From Pseudomonas siliginis (lineage in GTDB: Bacteria > Pseudomonadota > Gammaproteobacteria > Pseudomonadales > Pseudomonadaceae), in NCBI RefSeq assembly GCF_019145195.1, contig NZ_JAHSTW010000011.1:62001-126000 (forward strand): a stretch of 64,000 nt of DNA, read 5' to 3'. This document shows, in pieces, positions 53,459-62,145 of this stretch. Under the pieces are notes generated by a model that was not told where the DNA came from, searched no databases, and was given only the letters and a program-made list of their open reading frames with translations. Every line of letters starts with the position of its first letter. Position 1 is the stretch's first letter. The translations under genes and the position numbers were made by a program.

Positions 53459-55741
53459 ATGGAGTGGCTTGGTTTGCAGTTTGTTGCCGAGCTGCCGGCG
53501 GGCGGGCAGATTCTCCTCGATTGCAGCCACAACCCTTTGTTGGTGATGGTGGCCTATCTGGTCGCCTGCGCGGCGAGCTTCGCCACCCTGGACATGGCAG
53601 AGCGCCTGGTGCATGCCGAAGATCCGGGGTCGCGGCGAATCTGGCGCTGGATCGGCGCGACCTGCCTGGCCGGCGGCATCTGGGCCATGCACTTCATCGG
53701 CATGCTGGCCTTCCAGACCCCCATCGATATTCAGTACGACCTCGGCATTACCCTCTTGTCGTTGCTGATCGCCCTGCTCGCCTCGTGGCTGGCCATGCAC
53801 ACCCTCAGTGAGGTGCAGCCGAGCGCGTTGCATTGCCTCAAGACCGCATGTGTCATCGGTTTGGGCATCGCGGGCATGCATTACGTCGGCATGGCAGCGA
53901 TGAAGTCGAGCGCCACCGCCTACTATCAGCCAGGGCTGTTCGCGCTGTCGGTGCTGATTGCCATCGGCGCCAGTTTCACTGCGCTGTGGGTAGCCCGCTA
54001 TTTGAGCGAAGGCAGCGGCGTCGCGCATCAATTGCTCAAGTACAGCGCGGCGCTGATTCTCGGTGCCGGCATCATCAGCATGCACTTCACCGGCATGGCT
54101 GCGCTAGATCTGGTGCTTCCCGAAGGTGCCCTGGCAGCGAGCGGCGGTGAAACCGGGCATTTGCAACTGGGCCTGACCGTGGCGCTGATCATCCTGTTGA
54201 TACTCGGCAGTGCGATCAGCGCCGCCCTCGCCGACAAGAAACTGCAGAACAAGGAAAACGACCTGCGCCGGGTCAACGCCTTGCTCAGTCAACTCGATCA
54301 GGCGCGCATGTCCCTGCAGCAAGCGGCCAATTACGACGCGCTGACCAACCTGATCAACCGCCGTGGTTTCAACCAGATGTTCGCCGAAAAACTCAGCCAG
54401 AAAACCAGCGAGGGCGGCATGCTCGCGGTGATGTTTCTCGACATCGACCATTTCAAGCGCATCAACGACAGCCTCGGCCATGATGCCGGTGACGCGCTGC
54501 TCAAAGTCATCGCCCAACACATCAAGAGCTCGGTGCGCAGCCATGAAGACGTGGTCGCGCGTTTTGGCGGCGACGAATTCTGCATTCTCATCAGCCTGCG
54601 CGACCGCGAAGAGGCGCGCGGCATGGCCCAGCGCATCATGCACAAGATGAAAGAGCCGGTCGAACTGGCCGGCCGGCGCATGGTGATGACCACCAGCATC
54701 GGCATCAGCCTGTTCCCAGAAGACGGCACCACTTGCGAAGAGCTGCTCAAGCACGCCGACCTGGCCTTGTACCAATCCAAGGGCGCCGGGCGCAACGGTC
54801 TGCACTTCTTCAATTCCAGCCTGAAGACCCGCGCCAGTTTCGAGCTGCAACTGGAAGAGGAACTGCGCAGTGCGCTACGGCAAGACCACGCGCTGATGCT
54901 CTACTACCAGCCGATCTTCGAAGTGAAAACCGGTCGCGTGACCAAGCTCGAAGCGCTGATTCGCTGGCAGCATCCGGTTCACGGTTTGCTCACACCGGAT
55001 CGCTTCATCGGTATCGCCGAGAACAACGGTTTGATCGCCGAACTGGACAATTGGGTGCTGCGCCGCGCCTGCAAGGATCTTGGCGAGCTGTCGCGGCATG
55101 GTTGTGCCGAATTGAAAATCGCCTGGAACTGCTCGCCGCTGAATCTGGCGCGCGAAGAGCTGGCCGAGGAGATCGAACACGCCTTGCACACGGCGGGCGT
55201 TGCCCCGGAACGCCTGGAACTGGAGGTCACCGAAAACGCCTTGATGGGCAACATTGCCAACACTCTGGTGCTGTTGCGGCAGATCCGCGCCCTCGGTGTG
55301 TCGCTGTCGATCGATGATTTCGGCACCGGCTATTCGTCGCTGGCCTACCTCAAGCGCCTGCCGCTGAACACCCTGAAGATCGACCGCTCGTTCATCCTCG
55401 ACATCCCCACCGCCACGGCGGACATGGAGATCGTCCAGGCGATCATCGTCATGGCTCACACCCTGCATCTGCAGGTGGTCACCGAGGGCGTCGAGAGCCT
55501 GGAGCAATACGAGTTTCTCGAGCGTTCGGGCTGCGACTTCATTCAGGGTTATCTGCTCAGCCGCCCGGTGCCGCTGGACGAATTACGCGCGGTGCTCGAT
55601 GAAATCAACCAGCGCAAACCCGTGCTCGGGGTCAATCCGTTGAGTCTGGCGCGCGATACATTTGCACCAGCGTCGCTGGATCCTTCGCTAAAAAGCCTTG
55701 CGCCCCATGCAGGCGCATCAATTGTGCGGCCAATCCGCTGA
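53459..55741 (+). CDS. MHYT-GGDEF-EAL cyclic-di-GMP protein, MucR-like
   Basis: 760 residues from the ATG at 53459. The N-terminal MHYT sensor (about 20-245, seven helices) has MHFIGM, MHYVGM and MHFTGM. The GGDEF domain (about 285-450) has an intact GGDEF at 370-374; the inhibitory RxxD is degenerate (Ser in place of Arg). The EAL domain (about 465-720) has Glu498 in EAL and SIDDFGTGYSSLAYLKRLP. It may both make and degrade c-di-GMP at the inner membrane, as MucR of P. aeruginosa does in alginate control. The C-terminal 37 residues are encoded opposite the end of the next gene. Confidence 0.92.
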   Translation: MEWLGLQFVAELPAGGQILLDCSHNPLLVMVAYLVACAASFATLDMAERLVHAEDPGSRRIWRWIGATCLAGGIWAMHFIGMLAFQTPIDIQYDLGITLLSLLIALLASWLAMHTLSEVQPSALHCLKTACVIGLGIAGMHYVGMAAMKSSATAYYQPGLFALSVLIAIGASFTALWVARYLSEGSGVAHQLLKYSAALILGAGIISMHFTGMAALDLVLPEGALAASGGETGHLQLGLTVALIILLILGSAISAALADKKLQNKENDLRRVNALLSQLDQARMSLQQAANYDALTNLINRRGFNQMFAEKLSQKTSEGGMLAVMFLDIDHFKRINDSLGHDAGDALLKVIAQHIKSSVRSHEDVVARFGGDEFCILISLRDREEARGMAQRIMHKMKEPVELAGRRMVMTTSIGISLFPEDGTTCEELLKHADLALYQSKGAGRNGLHFFNSSLKTRASFELQLEEELRSALRQDHALMLYYQPIFEVKTGRVTKLEALIRWQHPVHGLLTPDRFIGIAENNGLIAELDNWVLRRACKDLGELSRHGCAELKIAWNCSPLNLAREELAEEIEHALHTAGVAPERLELEVTENALMGNIANTLVLLRQIRALGVSLSIDDFGTGYSSLAYLKRLPLNTLKIDRSFILDIPTATADMEIVQAIIVMAHTLHLQVVTEGVESLEQYEFLERSGCDFIQGYLLSRPVPLDELRAVLDEINQRKPVLGVNPLSLARDTFAPASLDPSLKSLAPHAGASIVRPIR

Positions 55742-56528
55742 TTGGCGTTGCCGAGCCCTGCTCGCGGGAAAATTTCACCGCTGTGTCGAGATCCTTGAGC
55801 AGCGTGCGCACGTGCCACTTGATCGGCTCGAAACGGCTCTCGGCCATTTGCGGAGCAAGGATCTGCAAGGGCTTGGAATCGGCAAAGCCACCGGCCAGCG
55901 CCTCGGCGATCAGACTGGCATCGACCCCCGCCTGCTCGGCCAATGCCACCACTTCGGCAATCACCAGCGCATTACACGCGACGATCATCTGGTTGCAGGC
56001 CTTGGTCACCTGGCCGGCGCCAACGCCTCCCATGTGCGTGACGCGCTGACCGAGGCTGAGCAGCACCGGGCGCACGCGCTCAAGATCTGCCGCTGCACCA
56101 CCGACCATGATTGCCAGGCTGCCTGCTTCGGCGCCGACCACACCGCCGGACACCGGTGAGTCAAGCCAGCCCATGCCGTTTTTCTCAGCCAGCGCTGCGG
56201 CCATCTCGCGAGTCGCGGTCGGTTCAAGACTGGAGAAATCCACCAATAGCTGGCCGTTTTTTGCCCCTTCGGCGATACCGCCAGTGCCAAACACCACTTC
56301 ACGCACCACGGCGGTATCGGCCAGGCACAGCATGACGATGTCGGCGTGCGCGCACAGTTCGGCGGGGCTCGATACCTGGCGGGCGCCGGCCGCAACCAGC
56401 GGTGCGCACTTGTCCGGGTTGCGGTTCCACACCGTCAACGGGTAACCCGCCGCCAGCAGACGCCGGCACATGGGCAGGCCCATCAGGCCGATTCCGGCAA
56501 ACCCCAACGAAGGTAGCGTTGACATCAT
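55632..56528 (-). CDS. NAD-dependent beta-hydroxyacid dehydrogenase (3-hydroxyisobutyrate/tartronate semialdehyde type)
   Basis: 298 residues. The dinucleotide loop is GFAGIGLMGLPMCRRLLAAG. The substrate-binding segment is LDSPVSGGVVGAEAGSLAIM, and the catalytic Lys lies in GQVTKACNQMIVACNALVIA. Family members oxidise beta-hydroxyacids such as 3-hydroxyisobutyrate or reduce tartronate semialdehyde; the substrate is not evident. The start may be Met1 or Met2. The 3' end overlaps the convergent c-di-GMP gene by 110 bp. Confidence 0.9.
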   Translation of the reverse strand: MMSTLPSLGFAGIGLMGLPMCRRLLAAGYPLTVWNRNPDKCAPLVAAGARQVSSPAELCAHADIVMLCLADTAVVREVVFGTGGIAEGAKNGQLLVDFSSLEPTATREMAAALAEKNGMGWLDSPVSGGVVGAEAGSLAIMVGGAAADLERVRPVLLSLGQRVTHMGGVGAGQVTKACNQMIVACNALVIAEVVALAEQAGVDASLIAEALAGGFADSKPLQILAPQMAESRFEPIKWHVRTLLKDLDTAVKFSREQGSATPISGLAAQLMRLHGAQGFLAKDPATLVQMYRAPDSTD

Positions 56529-56724
56529 TTCGCCTCTTTTCGATTAAAGATCACCGAATCATGGCCGATTCATCAACGATCAGGAAAGGATTCCGCCCGG
56601 CGATCAGACCAGCCAGCACTACGACGCCCGGGCCGTATTCGCGCACACAAGACGCGAGATCTTATTCCGTGAGGTTCGCCGGCACTGTTCGGCGGGCCAA
56701 CCCAGTCCAGGTAAATGGCGCACC

Positions 56725-58923
56725 ATGACCTCTAAAAACAACCCCGCCAGTGCAACAGCCGATCTGACCCTGAGCCCCGCCGCGAACAGCGCGTCATTAT
56801 CCAGACCGACGCCGCCCTCGCGTCCGCTATCGACCCAGCAATACCTGTACTTCACCGAAACCAACACCGACCGCATCCTCGATAACCTCGACGGCCTGCG
56901 CGATTCGGTATTCCCGCGCCCGGCGCATCAGGAAGGCGACAACGAGCAGCACAACGACCAGGAATTTCCCTCGGTGTGCCTGATCGGCCTCGGTCGCTGC
57001 GGCTCCAACATCGCCCTCGACGTGGCGGAGCTGGTGTACAACGCGCGCAAGTTCTACCTCAACGAATTCAACAACGAAGACCGCCCGAGCGACCGGCGTC
57101 TGGCCGACAAGGGCTACAGCCCGGCGCAGTGGATCAAGAACAACCTGCGCATCGGTACCAGCAAATCGACCAAACCTGTGTTTCTGGTCGAACCGCTGGT
57201 GATGCTTGGCGACCTCGACAAGGACATTGCCGGGCGCATCCGTTTCTCGCGCAAGGGCGAGAAAAGCGGCTTCCTGCGCGACTACAGCAAAATGAAGATC
57301 ATGGACTTGTCCGAAGTCCACGCCGGTGGCGCCGGTAACGCGCCGATCCTCGGCCAGTACCTGGCGAAGATCATCCTCAACAAGGACACCCAGCGCTTCT
57401 CCAGCCCTGACTGGAAAATGATCCACTCGTACCTGATCGACAGCTGCGGGATCAAGGCCAACCAGTCGCGCCTGTATTTCTCGATCTTCAGTGCCGGCGG
57501 CGGTACCGGTTCCGGCATGGCCTCGGAATTCGGTCTGGCGCAGCAGCACTCGTACATGAACAAGACCTTCGACACCAAGCCGATGGACGAGCATGACGGC
57601 AAGAGCGGTCATTCGTTTGTCTTCGAGCCGATCTTTACCAGCGGCATCTGCGTGCTGCCGAACATTTCCGACCACCGCAGCGAAATGTCCGAAGCGCTGC
57701 ACATCAACGCCGGGCGCTTGCTGTGCAAATACCTGTCGGAGGAGTGGGATTTCTCCTACAACTTCGCCAACGAAGACAGCAGCGAAGCCAGCGTCATGGG
57801 GCGTATCCGCCCATGGAACGCGATGATGCTGATCTCCAACGACATCATGCGTTACGCCGAAGAGAGCGATGACGGCAATATCCAGAACATTGATGTCAAT
57901 GCCATGGAGAAGCACGCCAACCAGTACATCTCGCAGCAGATCTTCAACATTCTGACGGCGCAGGCAGTCACCACTGACTACGACCAGAACTACTTCCGCC
58001 GCGCCGGCATCGACATCGGCGAAACCATCCGCCTGGACGCCAACGACCTGTTCATGAGTCTGGCCGGGCCGGTGGCGATTGCCTACGCCGAATCGGTGGT
58101 GCCGGAAACCCCGCCGCCGAGCAGCGACAAGTTCAAGGTCTTCGATAAAGAGCCGCAGCGCCTGAACATCGACGACCTGTTCTTCCGTTCGATCGACCTG
58201 CCGCACTTCAACAAGGTCACTCAGGCCATCGAAGGCATCAGCCTGCTGCCGATCGAATCCAAGCGTTATCGCGCTTCGCTGGAGCAGTACAAGAACTCCG
58301 GTTACGACGCGGCAGCGCTGCACGACCTGCACTTCTTCAAGAACTGCTCGTCGGTGGTCTCGATCGTCTCGCTGCCGAAAGACTACAAGCTGTCGTACAT
58401 GGACCTGAACCGGTTGAAGACCCACCTCAACAGCCTGTTCCCCAACACCACCCTCAAGCGCTATGCGCTGGTAATCGGCGCTTCGGCCAACCTGTCGCTG
58501 ACCACCCTGATCGCCAAGAGCCCATGCCTGTCGGATGATTTCCTGACCTTGATCGTGGCGTTCATCAAGCGCTGCTTCGCGAAGAATCCGTACCGTTTCG
58601 ACGAGACGCTGGATAACTCGATTCTCGACTTCATCATTCAGGAAGACTTCGACGAGGAGCGGATCGACGACCTGCTCAACGAATTCGAAAACCCGGCGAA
58701 GATCCTCGATACCAACTGGTACGCGATCAAACCGATGTACGAGAAGAAATACCGCGAGCTGATCAACGACAAGGACAAGTTCGTCTCGATCAATGACATT
58801 CGCCTGTCGCGTGATTGCGTGAAGAAGTCGATCAAGTACCTGCGCGAGATCTACCGCCACCGGATTGGCAAGACCAAGGTGATTTCGCTGAATAACCATA
58901 CCGGGAAGACGTTCTCGGTCTGA
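56725..58923 (+). CDS. Tubulin/FtsZ-like GTPase-family protein with long C-terminal region
   Basis: 732 residues. A glycine-rich nucleotide loop LIGLGRCGSNIALDVA (86-101) resembles the FtsZ/tubulin start. The tubulin signature GGGTGSG is exact at 258-264 in FSAGGGTGSGMASEFG, and NIDVNAMEKHANQ (from 388) could be the T7-type loop (NxDxxxxE). These residues suggest a GTP-binding, possibly polymer-forming protein of the Tubulin_2-like group. The roughly 300-residue C-terminal part (about 430-732) has no recognised domain. No transmembrane helix is seen. It is not FtsZ, which is about 390-400 residues in Pseudomonas and sits in the dcw cluster. It stands alone, with a REP pair after it. Function unknown. 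Confidence 0.8.
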   Translation: MTSKNNPASATADLTLSPAANSASLSRPTPPSRPLSTQQYLYFTETNTDRILDNLDGLRDSVFPRPAHQEGDNEQHNDQEFPSVCLIGLGRCGSNIALDVAELVYNARKFYLNEFNNEDRPSDRRLADKGYSPAQWIKNNLRIGTSKSTKPVFLVEPLVMLGDLDKDIAGRIRFSRKGEKSGFLRDYSKMKIMDLSEVHAGGAGNAPILGQYLAKIILNKDTQRFSSPDWKMIHSYLIDSCGIKANQSRLYFSIFSAGGGTGSGMASEFGLAQQHSYMNKTFDTKPMDEHDGKSGHSFVFEPIFTSGICVLPNISDHRSEMSEALHINAGRLLCKYLSEEWDFSYNFANEDSSEASVMGRIRPWNAMMLISNDIMRYAEESDDGNIQNIDVNAMEKHANQYISQQIFNILTAQAVTTDYDQNYFRRAGIDIGETIRLDANDLFMSLAGPVAIAYAESVVPETPPPSSDKFKVFDKEPQRLNIDDLFFRSIDLPHFNKVTQAIEGISLLPIESKRYRASLEQYKNSGYDAAALHDLHFFKNCSSVVSIVSLPKDYKLSYMDLNRLKTHLNSLFPNTTLKRYALVIGASANLSLTTLIAKSPCLSDDFLTLIVAFIKRCFAKNPYRFDETLDNSILDFIIQEDFDEERIDDLLNEFENPAKILDTNWYAIKPMYEKKYRELINDKDKFVSINDIRLSRDCVKKSIKYLREIYRHRIGKTKVISLNNHTGKTFSV

Positions 58924-58943
58924 TCCAGAAACGAGTTGACGCC

Positions 58944-59009
58944 ATTCGCGAGCAGGCTCGCTCCCACAGGGAAATGCATTCCAGTGTGGGAGCGAGCCTG
59001 CTCGCGAAG
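58944..59009. repeat. Inverted REP pair
   Basis: TTCGCGAGCAGGCTCGCTCC (from 58945) and its inverse (to 59009) lie directly after the tubulin-like gene. The following 200 bp, to 59207, hold no recognised feature. Confidence 0.85.
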
Positions 59010-59207
59010 GCGCCCTCGACTTCACCGACAAATTCCCGCTTACGAACATCCAGAAACAATTAAGCGACCCTCAGGCCGCTCAATAAACTGTTCCCGTTAC
59101 GTTTACGTCACCGTGAGGCGTGGCATTTCTCCACGGCAAGGTGCCATCACGCTACTCCGCTACACACTTGCGGTGCGGCAATCGAGGCACCAAAGGGGTG
59201 CAGGCAA

Positions 59208-59513
59208 TTAAACGGCCGCCCTTTCCTGGATCAGAATCCACGGCGAAACCACCACGGCCCACAGCTGCGGATCACGTTCGAAAATTTCCAACGCCCGCGT
59301 TTCAGACAGCTTGGCGACCTTGTCGTCGGCCAGCCAGGCCGCGACTTTCTCGCCCTCATCCGAGGCCACGGCCTCAGCGGCGGCGATCAAATCCAGGTCA
59401 GGGTCGACCCACAATAGGGCACCCTTGGCGAAGAACGGCTCCAGCTCTTTCCAGGTAATAGATGCCGTTTCACCAAGCAGCTTGGCATAGAGGGTGCTAG
59501 GTTCTTGATTCAT
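59208..59513 (-). CDS. DUF2288 family protein
   Basis: 101 residues. LYAKLLGETASITWKELEPF, then FAKGALLWVDPDLDLIAAAE, and the C-terminal VVVSPWILIQE fit this small cytoplasmic family. Its function is not established. It is convergent with the tubulin-like gene and divergent from braC. Confidence 0.8.
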   Translation of the reverse strand: MNQEPSTLYAKLLGETASITWKELEPFFAKGALLWVDPDLDLIAAAEAVASDEGEKVAAWLADDKVAKLSETRALEIFERDPQLWAVVVSPWILIQERAAV

Positions 59514-59748
59514 GGGAGCTGTCCGGAAAAGAAATCGACGCGAATGATAACGTCGGTGGTCCGTCAGAAAAACCCGGTTGCAAATCGCTGCACCGAACGA
59601 AAAGAGCAGGAACGCCAGGGAATGCTGCCTTTTGGGATATATGCCCCCGATTGCTCCGCCGCAATTCTGTCTCTTTCATTCAAAAATGCGACACCCCCAA
59701 GTTTTGCCCCGTGGCGCCCGCTTCCCAGTTGATCAAGCGGCGCTCTAC

Positions 59749-59764
59749 ACTGTACCGGTACAGT
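59749..59764. promoter_or_regulatory. Perfect 16-bp palindrome upstream of braC
   Basis: ACTGTACCGGTACAGT reads the same on both strands and lies 100-116 bp before the braC start. It is probably an operator for a dimeric regulator; the factor is unknown. The CTG-N8-CAG spacing differs from the LexA box (N10). The 350-bp gap holds no other recognised element. Confidence 0.55.
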
Positions 59765-59864
59765 TGCCGGGGCATTTTCCGGAGGGTATCGCAAAGATAT
59801 CTGACCCGGTTCTGCTGCTACGGCGCCAGAACTCTAAAAAATACAACAGTAAGAGTGGAGCACT

Positions 59865-60992
59865 ATGACTAAGGCTACTAAGCAGATTTCCAAACTGTTT
59901 GCCGCTATGGTTCTGGCCGGGGTTGCCAGCCATTCGTTCGCAGCTGACACCATCAAAATCGGTATCGCCGGTCCTAAAACCGGTCCAGTAGCCCAGTACG
60001 GCGACATGCAGTTCAGTGGCGCGAAAATGGCCATCGAGCAGATCAACGCCAAGGGCGGCGTCGACGGCAAGAAACTCGAAGCCGTTGAATACGACGATGC
60101 CTGCGATCCGAAACAAGCGGTAGCGGTAGCGAACAAGGTCGTCAACGACGGCGTCAAGTTCGTGGTCGGTCACCTGTGCTCCAGCTCCACTCAGCCAGCT
60201 TCGGACATCTACGAAGACGAAGGCGTGATCATGATCACCCCGGCTGCCACCAGCCCGGACATCACCGCCCGTGGCTACAAAATGATCTTCCGCACCATCG
60301 GTCTCGACAGCGCCCAAGGCCCTGCCGCCGGCAACTACATCGCCGATCACGTGAAACCGAAAGTGGTTGGCGTGCTGCACGACAAACAGCAGTACGGCGA
60401 AGGCATCGCCACCGCGGTGAAATCGACCCTTGAGAAGAAAGGCACCAAGGTTGCCGTCTTCGAAGGCGTCAACGCTGGCGACAAGGACTTCTCCGCAATC
60501 ATCGCCAAGCTCAAGCAAGCCGGCGTCGACTTCGTCTACTACGGCGGCTACCACCCGGAGCTGGGCCTGATTCTGCGTCAGGCTCAGGAAAAAGGCCTGA
60601 AAGCCCGCTTCATGGGTCCGGAAGGCGTGGGTAACGACTCGATCACCCAGATCGCCAAGGACGCGTCCGAAGGCCTGCTGGTGACCCTGCCGAATTCCTT
60701 CGACCAGGATCCGGCCAACGTTGCTCTGGCTGACGCGTTCAAGGCCAAGAAGGAAGATCCGAGCGGTCCGTTCGTGTTCCCGTCCTACTCGGCGGTGACC
60801 GTGATTGCCGAAGGCATCAAGGCGGCCAAGTCCGAAGACGCGACCAAAGTGGCTGAAGCCATCCACGCCGGTTCGTTCAAGACCCCGACCGGCGACCTGA
60901 GCTTCGACGACAAGGGCGACCTGAAGGACTTCAAATTTGTCGTGTACGAGTGGCACAACGGCAAACCTAAAACCGAAGTTTCGCCTCAGTAA
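59865..60992 (+). CDS. braC: Branched-chain amino acid ABC transporter, periplasmic binding protein
   Basis: 375 residues with a signal peptide ending SHSFA-AD. The mature start DTIKIGIAGPKTGPVAQYGD, the disulfide pair of Cys residues (DDACDPKQ, GHLCSSSTQP) and YGGYHPELGLILRQAQEKG are typical of BraC. It captures Leu, Ile, Val and Ala in the periplasm. A terminator-like hairpin follows, so braC is probably made in excess over the downstream genes. Confidence 0.97.
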   Translation: MTKATKQISKLFAAMVLAGVASHSFAADTIKIGIAGPKTGPVAQYGDMQFSGAKMAIEQINAKGGVDGKKLEAVEYDDACDPKQAVAVANKVVNDGVKFVVGHLCSSSTQPASDIYEDEGVIMITPAATSPDITARGYKMIFRTIGLDSAQGPAAGNYIADHVKPKVVGVLHDKQQYGEGIATAVKSTLEKKGTKVAVFEGVNAGDKDFSAIIAKLKQAGVDFVYYGGYHPELGLILRQAQEKGLKARFMGPEGVGNDSITQIAKDASEGLLVTLPNSFDQDPANVALADAFKAKKEDPSGPFVFPSYSAVTVIAEGIKAAKSEDATKVAEAIHAGSFKTPTGDLSFDDKGDLKDFKFVVYEWHNGKPKTEVSPQ

Positions 60993-61015
60993 GGCCTTGC
61001 CCGACTGACTGCCAA

Positions 61016-61047
61016 TAAAGCCCACGGCGTGCCGTGGGCTTTGTTTT
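61016..61047 (+). terminator. Terminator or attenuating hairpin between braC and braD
   Basis: AAAGCCCACGGC-GT-GCCGTGGGCTTT is followed by GTTTTG. Partial read-through would lower braDEF relative to braC. Confidence 0.85.
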
Positions 61048-61221
61048 GCGAATGTATGGGCCGCGCTGGCGTGATCCGCCAGTCGACCCACCTGAAAATC
61101 TCAAAACCGTCATCAGCGGTTCGCTGGCAAAACCCGGATTCGAAGTGGATAGAGATCCACGGGGCCGGGCGGGAAAATGACTCCACCAGTGAAATGCGTA
61201 CAGGTTTTTAGGAGCGCTGTA

Positions 61222-62145
61222 ATGCCTGACCTCTATCACTTCTTCCAACAGCTGGTTAACGGCCTCAACGTTGGCAGCATGTATGCCCTGATCGCCATCG
61301 GCTACACGATGGTCTACGGCATCATTGGAATGATCAACTTCGCCCACGGCGAGGTATACATGATCGGTTCCTACGTGGCCTTCATCGCCATCGCCGGGCT
61401 GACCATGATGGGACTCGACAGTGTCCCGCTGTTGATGACTGCGGCGTTCATCGCCAGCATCGTCGTCACCAGTTCCTACGGTTACAGCATCGAACGGATC
61501 GCCTACCGCCCCCTGCGCGGCAGCAACCGTCTGATCCCGCTGATTTCTGCCATCGGTATGTCGATCTTCCTGCAGAACACCGTTCTGCTGGCGCAAGACT
61601 CCAAGGACAAAGCTATCCCCAACCTGATCCCGGGCAACTTCGCCTTCGGTCCGGGTGGCGCACAAGAAGTGCTGATTTCCTACATGCAGATCGTGGTGTT
61701 CGTGGTGACCCTGATCGCCATGCTCGGCCTGACCCTGTTCATCTCCCGTTCCCGCTTGGGCCGCGCCTGCCGCGCCTGTGCCGAGGACATCAAGATGGCC
61801 AACCTGCTCGGCATCAACACCAACAACATCATCGCCCTGACCTTCGTCATCGGTGCTGCGCTGGCGGCGGTCGCTGCGGTGCTGCTGAGCATGCAATACG
61901 GCGTGATCAACCCCAACGCCGGTTTCCTCGTCGGCCTCAAGGCCTTCACCGCTGCGGTACTGGGCGGCATCGGCAGCATCCCCGGGGCCATGCTCGGCGG
62001 CTTGGTGCTCGGTGTAGCGGAAGCGTTCGGTGCCGATATCTTCGGCGACCAGTACAAGGACGTCGTTGCGTTCGGCCTGCTGGTTCTGGTGCTGTTGTTC
62101 CGTCCGACCGGCATTCTGGGCCGTCCGGAGGTTGAGAAAGTATGA
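61222..62145 (+). CDS. braD: Branched-chain amino acid ABC transporter permease
   Basis: 307 residues from the ATG at 61222, with AGGAGCGC upstream. LIV-H family motifs are GSMYALIAIGYTMVYGIIGM, INFAHGEVYMIGSYVAFIAI, and AFTAAVLGGIGSIPGAMLGG. It forms the inner-membrane channel together with BraE. The stop overlaps the braE start by 4 bp. Confidence 0.97.
   Translation: MPDLYHFFQQLVNGLNVGSMYALIAIGYTMVYGIIGMINFAHGEVYMIGSYVAFIAIAGLTMMGLDSVPLLMTAAFIASIVVTSSYGYSIERIAYRPLRGSNRLIPLISAIGMSIFLQNTVLLAQDSKDKAIPNLIPGNFAFGPGGAQEVLISYMQIVVFVVTLIAMLGLTLFISRSRLGRACRACAEDIKMANLLGINTNNIIALTFVIGAALAAVAAVLLSMQYGVINPNAGFLVGLKAFTAAVLGGIGSIPGAMLGGLVLGVAEAFGADIFGDQYKDVVAFGLLVLVLLFRPTGILGRPEVEKV

Noticed and set aside
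56725..58923. FtsZ or phage PhuZ/plasmid TubZ
   Set aside because: Length is nearly double, and no division, phage or plasmid genes lie nearby.
56827..59049. 740-codon open frame antisense to the tubulin-like gene
   Set aside because: Same cause; the plus-strand frame has clear GTPase motifs, the antisense frame has none, and its start lies in REP sequence.
59749..59764. LexA (SOS) box
   Set aside because: The spacing is CTG-N8-CAG rather than CTG-N10-CAG, and the downstream gene is a nutrient transporter.
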